Assembly (NCBI GenBank): GCA_003221595.1
Contig: QHSM01000073.1
Location: 1-5,642, forward strand
Reading direction: 5' to 3'
DNA: 5,642 bases
Source: Candidatus Rokuibacteriota bacterium
GTDB taxonomy: Bacteria; Methylomirabilota; Methylomirabilia; Rokubacteriales; CSP1-6
The first letter of the stretch is position 1, and each line of letters starts with the position of its first letter. Under the pieces are notes generated by a model. It searched no databases, was not told where the DNA came from, and worked only from the letters and a program-made list of their open reading frames with translations. Positions 1 through 5,642 of this stretch are shown piece after piece. The position numbers were made by a program, and so were the translations under genes.

Positions 1-508
1 CGCCGCCGAGCATCTGGGCGTCCGGGGCGAGCTGGTCGAAATCGCCGGAAGCTCGGCGACAGTTCGCTCGGGCTCCGTCACCGTCCGCGTTCCGGTCTCG
101 GCCCTCCGTCCCGCGGCGGCGGCGCCCGGAACGGCGGCCCCGTCCGGGGGCAGGCGCGCAGCGAATCCGGGAAGAGCGCTGCAGGGCCCCCACTGGGGCA
201 TGAGCGGAGCGAGGATCGCGGGACGGTCGTCCGGTCGACCAGATGTGCCGGTCCGCTCCGTCGGACCCGAGCTCCTGCTGCTCGGCCAGACGACCGACGA
301 GGCTCGCGATCGGGTCGAGCAGTATCTGGACGACGCGTTTCTCGCGGGTCTGGCCAGCGTGCGGCTGGTTCATGGCAAGGGCACCGGCGCGCTCAGAAGG
401 GCCGTTCGCGACCTGCTGGCCTGTCACCCACTGGTCGAGTCGTTCCGGGACGGTGAGCCCTCGGAGGGCGGCACGGGCGCGACCGTGGCCGCGCTCAAGG
501 TCGGCTAA
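1..508 (+). CDS. mutS2: MutS2 protein, C-terminal part (KOW-like segment plus Smr domain), 5' truncated by window edge
   Basis: The frame is open from the window edge (first full codon at base 2) to TAA at 506-508, giving the last 168 residues of a protein usually near 780 residues. Visible residues 5-36 (LGVRGELVEIAGSSATVR and following, ending VPVSALR) match the small beta domain that follows the MutS2 ATPase. Residues 37-88 are a low-complexity Ala/Pro/Gly/Arg linker. Residues 90-167 are an Smr domain with the HGKGTGALR motif at 124-132 and the HPLVESFRDGEPSEGGTG ending typical of MutS2. The MutS-type ATPase and coiled-coil parts lie outside the window. Family knowledge: MutS2 proteins bind branched DNA and restrain recombination, and in Bacillus subtilis MutS2 has been reported to act on collided ribosomes; the Smr domain is a nuclease in some members. 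Oddity: the usual LDLRG/LDLHG motif opening the Smr domain reads LLLLG (91-95). An internal ATG at 200 is not the start, because homology continues upstream of it. The stop overlaps the dnaG start by one base, implying co-transcription. Confidence 0.93.
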   Translation, partial: AAEHLGVRGELVEIAGSSATVRSGSVTVRVPVSALRPAAAAPGTAAPSGGRRAANPGRALQGPHWGMSGARIAGRSSGRPDVPVRSVGPELLLLGQTTDEARDRVEQYLDDAFLAGLASVRLVHGKGTGALRRAVRDLLACHPLVESFRDGEPSEGGTGATVAALKVG

Positions 509-2372
509 TGGCCCAGTATTCGCAGTCGCTGCTCGACGACATCCGCGCCGCCACCGACATCGTCGACCTCGTCGGCCGCTTCGTGAACCTGAGGAAGGCG
601 GGCACCGGCTGGAAGGGCCTCTGCCCGTTCCATTCCGAGAAGACGCCCTCCTTCACGGTCAACCCGCGCAAGGGTATCTTCCACTGCTTCGGCTGCGGGG
701 TGGGGGGCGACGCGTTCGGCTTCCTGATGCGCCAGGATCGGCTCGCGTTCCCCGAGGCCGTCCGCACGCTCGCCAGGACGGCCGGCGTCGCGCTGCCAGA
801 CGAGCGCGGCCAGGGCGGCGATTCGGGCCGGGACGAGCTGCTCCGAGCGATCGGGCTCGCGGCGCGCTTCTACCAGGAGCAGCTCACGAGGCCGTCCGGC
901 GAGCGGGCGCGCGCCTACCTCGAGCAGCGCGGCATCGACCCCGAGGTCGCCCAGCGATTCGGCCTCGGCTATGCCCCGGAGGGCTGGGACACGCTCCTCG
1001 GCTTCATGCGCTCGGAGAAGGTTGCCGAGGAGACCCTCGTGACCACCGGCCTCGCGATCCCGCGCGAGAACCGCGCCGGGGCGTATGACCGCTTCCGCGG
1101 GCGCCTGCTTTTTCCGATCCACGATCTGCAGGGCCGGGTCGTCGCCTTCGGGGGCCGCGCGTTCGGGGACGAGCAGCCGAAATATCTCAACTCGCCCGAG
1201 ACGCCGCTCTACACCAAGGGCAACCTGCTCTACGCCGCCGACCTCGCGCGCCCCGCGATCCAGACGCAGAATCGGGCCTTTCTCGTGGAGGGCTACGTCG
1301 ACTGCCTTATGTGCCATCAGTACGGGTTCACCGGCACCGTCGCCGCCCTGGGCACCGCCTTCACGCCCGCCCAGCTCGCTCTCCTGAGACGCTACTGCGA
1401 TGAAGTGGTCACCTTCTTCGACGCTGACGCGGCCGGCCAGAAGGCGGCGGCCCGGGCCGAGGAGCTGCTCGAGCCCACGGGTGGGGGCATGGCGTGGGCC
1501 GTGAACCGATCCGGTGCCTTTGAGGGCGGAGGCGCGTTCCGGGTGAAGGTCGCGCTGCTCCCCGCGGGCCACGACCCCGACACGTTCCTCAGGACCTCCG
1601 GGGCGGCCGCCTTCACGGAGCGAGTCACCGCCGCACGGAGCCTTCTCTCCTACGCCCTCGACCGCGCGATCACCGACCCGGACGGGGTCACCGGCGCGCG
1701 GGCGCGGGCCACCGCCTTCGCCCGGGTGTCTCTGATGCTGGCGAAGGTCGCCGACGCGGAAGAGGCGGCCGTACTCTCGCGCGAGGCCGCCGCCCGGCTC
1801 GGCGTGGACGCGACCCAGCTCTGGATCGAGGCTCAGCGCCTGCAATCGTCCCTGCGGACCCCGGCGGTCCAGGCCCGGTCGTCGCCCACGACGACGGTGC
1901 CACCGGTCGAGCGCGATCTCGTGGCGCTCCTGCTTCACTCTCCGGAGGCCCGGACGCCCCTCCTGGCGCTGCTCGCCGAGGCGGACGATCTGGCCCACGC
2001 CGCGCTCCGCGCGATCGTGGGCGCGCTCAGGCGCCGCCCCGACGCATCCGCCGAGAGCCTCATGACCGACCTCGAGACCGACGAGGCACGCTCCGTCCTC
2101 TCCTCCCTGCTCGTAGAAGATCGCGAAAGTGTTGACGCACGGGTTAGCATCGAACAGTTTCAGCGACGTCTCGAGCGCAGTCAGCGCCTGCGGCGGGCAC
2201 GCGAGGTGAGCCAGTCGATCGCTGACACCCAGGCGAAAACCGGGGTCGCAGCACCGATGCACACGGAGTTGCGAACGCTGCACCAGGAAAGCGCCGTCGT
2301 GTACGGGATCACGGGTGGTGTCGCCCAGTCGCTAGAACACGGGACCTCGGGGTCCCCAAGGAGCTCAGACGA

Positions 2373-2376
<4 letters not shown>
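508..2376 (+). CDS. dnaG: DNA primase DnaG
   Basis: This 622-residue protein synthesises RNA primers for the replication fork; the length is normal for bacterial DnaG (about 580-660). Domains in order: the CHC2 zinc-binding domain, residues 1-100, with ligands C39, H42, C60 and C63 in the CPFH and FHCFGCG motifs; the basic RNA-polymerase core, about 110-260, with DRFRGRLLFPI (194-204), GGRAF and KYLNSPET; the TOPRIM catalytic part with EGYVD (E261), DAD (D305, D307) and HDPD (D356, D358); and a helical helicase-binding domain, about 465-595, ending in a charged helical hairpin. The ATG at 508 is supported by full conservation of the N-terminus, a one-base overlap with the mutS2 stop, and a weak AAGG at 497-500. 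Two oddities are seen. There are roughly 15 extra residues in TOPRIM (about 325-344, Gly-rich) between DADAAG and the HDPD loop. There is also a non-conserved C-terminal tail after residue 596 whose codons contain a hairpin just ahead of rpoD. It overlaps rpoD by four bases, so translational coupling is likely. Confidence 0.97.
2341..2356 (+). promoter_or_regulatory. Stem-loop just upstream of the rpoD ribosome binding site
   Basis: GGGACC (2341-2346) and GGTCCC (2351-2356) are perfect 6-bp complements around a four-base TCGG loop. The stem lies inside the last codons of dnaG and ends two bases before the AAGGAG of rpoD. It has no T-run, so it is not a standard terminator. Possible roles, all inferred, are an mRNA processing or stability element between dnaG and rpoD or a structure tuning ribosome access to rpoD. 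In a GC-rich genome a 6-bp stem can also occur by chance. Confidence 0.35.
2358..2363 (+). promoter_or_regulatory. Ribosome binding site of rpoD
   Basis: AAGGAG lies nine bases before the ATG at 2373, near-consensus sequence and spacing. It fixes the rpoD start inside the dnaG 3' end. It suggests rpoD can recruit ribosomes independently of, as well as by coupling with, dnaG translation, which fits the much higher demand for sigma factor than for primase. Confidence 0.75.
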
Positions 2377-4223
<1,847 letters not shown>

Positions 4224-4243
4224 TCGGAACATGACGACCTGGC

Positions 4244-4315
4244 GGGCCCATAGCTCAATGGCAGAGCAGCCGGCTCATAACCGGTTAGGTCTTGGTTCGA
4301 GTCCAGGTGGGCCCA
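4244..4315 (+). tRNA. tRNA with CAU anticodon, probably tRNA-Ile2 (lysidine type); elongator tRNA-Met is the alternative
   Basis: A complete 72-base cloverleaf can be drawn by eye: acceptor GGGCCCA (4244-4250) with TGGGCCC (4308-4314) and discriminator A4315; D stem GCTC/GAGC with a short seven-base loop; anticodon stem GCCGG/CCGGT with loop CTCATAA, anticodon CAT at 4276-4278; five-base variable region; T stem CTTGG/CCAGG with loop TTCGAGT. The 3' CCA is not encoded. A G1-C72 pair and the absence of three consecutive G-C pairs at the base of the anticodon stem exclude initiator tRNA. C4-G69 and C5-G68 are the acceptor pairs known to favour the lysidine synthetase TilS in E. coli, and the overall sequence resembles E. 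coli tRNA-Ile2, whose gene ileX also lies near rpoD. If Ile2, it reads AUA codons after lysidine modification of C34. It lies only 20 bases after the rpoD stop and is probably cut out of the same transcript. Confidence 0.95.
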
Positions 4316-4322
4316 CTTTTGT

Positions 4323-4337
4323 AGCGGGTGCCCCGCT
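4323..4337 (+). other. Small hairpin in the 82-base gap between the tRNA and the zinc-ribbon gene
   Basis: AGCGGG (4323-4328) and CCCGCT (4332-4337) pair perfectly across a three-base TGC loop, a few bases after a CTTTT run that follows the tRNA. CGGAC/GTCCG (4341-4345 with 4351-4355) can form a second short stem. There is no T-run after either stem, so an intrinsic terminator is not supported. They may help tRNA 3' processing or be incidental to high GC. No small gene is evident in this gap. Confidence 0.25.
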
Positions 4338-4381
4338 CCGCGGACAACCCGTCCGGGTGGCGCTGGGCGTCGAAGAGAGAA

Positions 4382-4387
4382 TACAAT
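4382..4387 (+). promoter_or_regulatory. Possible -10 element ahead of the zinc-ribbon gene
   Basis: TACAAT matches the TATAAT consensus at five of six positions and stands out in GC-rich DNA. No convincing -35 hexamer lies 16-18 bases upstream. Transcription from it would begin around 4393-4395, almost at the GTG start codon (4398), giving a nearly leaderless mRNA without the GGAG at 4389-4392. The spacing makes it doubtful; it could be chance, or the gene could be read through from rpoD and the tRNA. Confidence 0.25.
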
Positions 4388-4397
4388 CGGAGAGGCA

Positions 4398-5111
4398 GTG
4401 GAACCCCAGCTCCTGACGCTGATCGACTTGCAGGGCTTCGACACGCGGATCGCCGCGCTCGAGGGCGACGCCGCCCGGCTCCCCAAGCAGATCGAAGCCA
4501 TCCACGCCGCCGTCGCCGAAGCCAAGGCATTGCTCGACGCGCTCAAGCAAAAGGCCGACGCGACCCGGAAGGACCTCCGGGGCAAGGAAAAGGACCTCGA
4601 GGTCGTCACCGCCAAGCGATCCAAGGCCGAGGCCCGCCTGTGGGAGGTCAAGAACAACGTCGAGTACTCCGCGGTCCTCTCCGAGATCGAGAGCATCAAG
4701 CAGGAGAAGGCGCGTGGTGAAGAAGAGATCCTCGGCCTGATGGAGCTCCAGGAGCGCCTCGCCGCCGAGACCCGCGAGGCCGAGACTCGTCTGAAGGGGC
4801 GCGAGGAGCAGGCGCGTCAGGACGAAGCTGTCGTGCGAAAGAAGCTCGAGGCGGTCGAGAGCCAGCTGGCCACGGTGCGCGTAGAGCGCGCCACGCGCGC
4901 GCGCGAGCTGCCGCGTCCGCTCCTGGCCGACTACGCGAAGATCCTCAAGGCGCGCGCCGGCGTGGCCGTCGCGAGCGTCAACAGCACCGCCATCTGCGGC
5001 GGCTGCCGCGTGGCGATCCGGCCGCAGGCCATCCAGGAGCTGAAGGCCGCGCGCACGCTGATGCTCTGCGAGAGCTGCGGCCGCTACCTCTACTGGCAGG
5101 AATCCGCCTGA
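4398..5111 (+). CDS. Coiled-coil protein with C-terminal C4 zinc ribbon (COG1579 family)
   Basis: The 237-residue product has two parts. Residues 1-175 are almost entirely charged heptad-like helix, predicted to form a long coiled-coil hairpin. It includes the family-typical KNNVEYSAVLSEI stretch at 85-97. Residues 195-233 form a zinc ribbon with CxxC pairs C200/C203 (ICGGCRVAIRPQ) and C224/C227 (LCESCGRYLYW). No signal peptide or membrane segment is seen, so it should be cytoplasmic. Family knowledge: these proteins are widespread and annotated as predicted nucleic-acid-binding; the molecular role is not firmly established. The GTG start at 4398 is chosen because the N-terminus MEPQLLTLIDLQGFDTRI is family-like and GGAG lies at 4389-4392. 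The stop overlaps the proposed rnhA start by four bases; a COG1579-RNase H neighbourhood also exists in Mycobacterium (Rv2229c-Rv2228c), which suggests a link with RNA-DNA hybrid metabolism. Confidence 0.92.
   Translation: MEPQLLTLIDLQGFDTRIAALEGDAARLPKQIEAIHAAVAEAKALLDALKQKADATRKDLRGKEKDLEVVTAKRSKAEARLWEVKNNVEYSAVLSEIESIKQEKARGEEEILGLMELQERLAAETREAETRLKGREEQARQDEAVVRKKLEAVESQLATVRVERATRARELPRPLLADYAKILKARAGVAVASVNSTAICGGCRVAIRPQAIQELKAARTLMLCESCGRYLYWQESA
5098..5101 (+). promoter_or_regulatory. Putative ribosome binding site deciding the CTG start of rnhA
   Basis: AGGA sits six bases before CTG at 5108, inside the last codons of the zinc-ribbon gene. Its position supports initiation at 5108 in the absence of any ATG, GTG or TTG codon at a suitable place. 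It is short and not decisive alone. Confidence 0.45.
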
Positions 5112-5572
5112 CGGCGCGTCCGGCGGCGCCCGCGCGCTCGCTGCGCGACCTCGTCCTCTACACCGACGGCGCCTGTCGCGGCAATCCCGGCCCTGGCGGC
5201 TGGGCCGCCCTCATCATCGACGGCGCCGACGAACGGGTGGTGTCGGGCGGCGAGGCCCAGACCACCAACCAGCGCATGGAGCTGACCGCGGTCATCGAGG
5301 GGCTCCTGGCGATCCCCGGGCGGCGCCGCGTACGTGTGCACTCCGACAGCGCCTACATCGTCAACTGCTTCCGCGACGGCTGGTGGGAGCGCTGGGAAAA
5401 GAACGGCTGGAAAAACGCCCAGAAGCAGCCCGTCGCCAACCGCGACCTCTGGGAGCGGCTCATCAAGGAGGCGCGCCGTCACGACGTGGTCTGGCAGAAA
5501 GTCGCCGGACACGCCGACGACGAGCTGAACAACCGGGTGGATGCCCTCGCCCGCGGCGCGATCGTCGGCTAG
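5108..5572 (+). CDS. rnhA: Ribonuclease HI, probable CTG start
   Basis: This enzyme cuts the RNA strand of RNA-DNA hybrids, removing primers and R-loops. Read from CTG at 5108 it has 154 residues, matching E. coli RNase HI (155). The four catalytic carboxylates are present: D20 in LYTDGACRGNPGPGGWA, E58 in TTNQRMELTA, D80 in HSDSAYIV and D145 in NNRVDALARG. The active-site histidine H135 is in VAGHADDE. The basic substrate-binding region of E. coli-like enzymes is visible as WWERWEKNGWKNAQ (92-105). The start is unusual: the first in-frame ATG (5237) and two adjacent GTG codons just before it would delete D20 and the glycine-rich loop, and the frame upstream has no standard start codon. CTG at 5108 overlaps the preceding TGA as CTGA and follows AGGA. 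ATC at 5102 or ACG at 5111 are weaker alternatives. It is the second gene of a coupled pair with the zinc-ribbon gene. Function is certain; the exact start is inferred. Confidence 0.88.
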   Translation: MTARPAAPARSLRDLVLYTDGACRGNPGPGGWAALIIDGADERVVSGGEAQTTNQRMELTAVIEGLLAIPGRRRVRVHSDSAYIVNCFRDGWWERWEKNGWKNAQKQPVANRDLWERLIKEARRHDVVWQKVAGHADDELNNRVDALARGAIVG

Positions 5573-5594
5573 CCTCTCCCACAGGGGCCGGTCG

Positions 5595-5642
5595 ATGCTC
5601 CGCATCGGCCTCGGCGCCTTCGTACTCGCGACGCTGCTGGGC
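5595..5642 (+). CDS. Start of an unidentified gene with a hydrophobic N-terminus (3' truncated)
   Basis: An ATG at 5595, seven bases after AGGGG (5583-5587), opens a frame that stays open to the window edge. The 16 visible residues, MLRIGLGAFVLATLLG, have one basic residue followed by a hydrophobic run, as expected for a signal peptide or N-terminal membrane anchor. The product is therefore probably exported or membrane-bound, unlike the other proteins here. The 22-base gap after rnhA is consistent with the same transcript. The family cannot be recognised from this much sequence. Confidence 0.5.
   Translation, partial: MLRIGLGAFVLATLLG

Noticed and set aside
200..508. A separate small Smr-domain gene starting at ATG 200
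   Set aside because: The frame stays open upstream to the window edge and encodes the conserved MutS2 segment LGVRGELVEIAGSSATVR, so this is the end of mutS2.
2132..2160. TTGACG with downstream sequence as an internal rpoD promoter within dnaG
   Set aside because: The -35-like TTGACG is good, but the hexamer at 17-base spacing (CAGTTT) is a poor -10. Not enough to call a promoter.
505..2283. Long open frame on the minus strand opposite dnaG (592 codons)
   Set aside because: It is the codon-bias shadow typical of GC-rich genes: low-complexity Arg/Gly/Ala/Glu composition, no recognisable domain, and entirely antisense to an intact DnaG.
2313..2356. tRNA-like stretch (GGTGGTGTCGCCCAGTCGCT and following, VAQSLEH in frame) at the dnaG end
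   Set aside because: It faintly resembles a tRNA 5' half, but the D stem has mismatches, there is no matching 3' acceptor strand, T arm or anticodon arm, and the frame is coding. Not a tRNA or supported remnant.
4316..4360. Intrinsic terminator after the tRNA
   Set aside because: The T-run (4317-4320) precedes rather than follows the short GC hairpins, and no U-tract follows either stem.

Overview
The window is a compact, GC-rich bacterial chromosomal segment with every gene on the + strand. It is housekeeping information-processing DNA. I see no insertion sequence, CRISPR array, prophage or integrase gene, or defence system in it, and no previously undescribed system. The high GC, the protein sequences and the order mutS2-dnaG-rpoD-tRNA-zinc-ribbon gene-rnhA suggest a deep-branching GC-rich Gram-negative lineage. 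My best guess is Methylomirabilota/Rokubacteria or a deltaproteobacterial-type group, at about 0.4 confidence; no marker here settles it.

Layout: positions 1-508 hold the 3' end of mutS2 (KOW-like segment, Pro/Ala/Gly-rich linker, Smr domain). The mutS2 stop and the dnaG start share one base (TAATG). dnaG (508-2376) encodes a full-length primase. dnaG and rpoD overlap by four bases (ATGA at 2373-2376), and rpoD (2373-4223) encodes a full-length primary sigma factor. This is the dnaG-rpoD core of the 'macromolecular synthesis operon', with mutS2 directly upstream where E. coli has rpsU. Only 20 bases after rpoD lies a tRNA gene with a CAU anticodon (4244-4315). It is not an initiator and looks more like the lysidine-modified tRNA-Ile2 than elongator tRNA-Met; in E. 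coli the tRNA-Ile2 gene ileX also sits close downstream of rpoD.

After an 82-base intergenic gap comes a second coupled pair. The first gene encodes a coiled-coil protein with a C-terminal C4 zinc ribbon (COG1579 family, GTG start at 4398). The second encodes ribonuclease HI (ending at 5572). The RNase HI frame has no ATG, GTG or TTG upstream of its first catalytic aspartate. The best start is a CTG at 5108, overlapping the preceding stop as CTGA and preceded by AGGA. The window ends 16 codons into another gene whose product begins like a signal peptide or membrane anchor.

Functionally, the segment links primer synthesis (DnaG), removal of RNA from RNA-DNA hybrids (RNase HI), housekeeping transcription initiation (RpoD), decoding (the tRNA) and a ribosome- or recombination-associated ATPase (MutS2). 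The points most worth a second look are the non-canonical rnhA start, the loss of the LDxR/H-type motif in the MutS2 Smr domain, the identity of the CAU tRNA, an insertion in the primase TOPRIM domain, and an AT-rich island inside rpoD.
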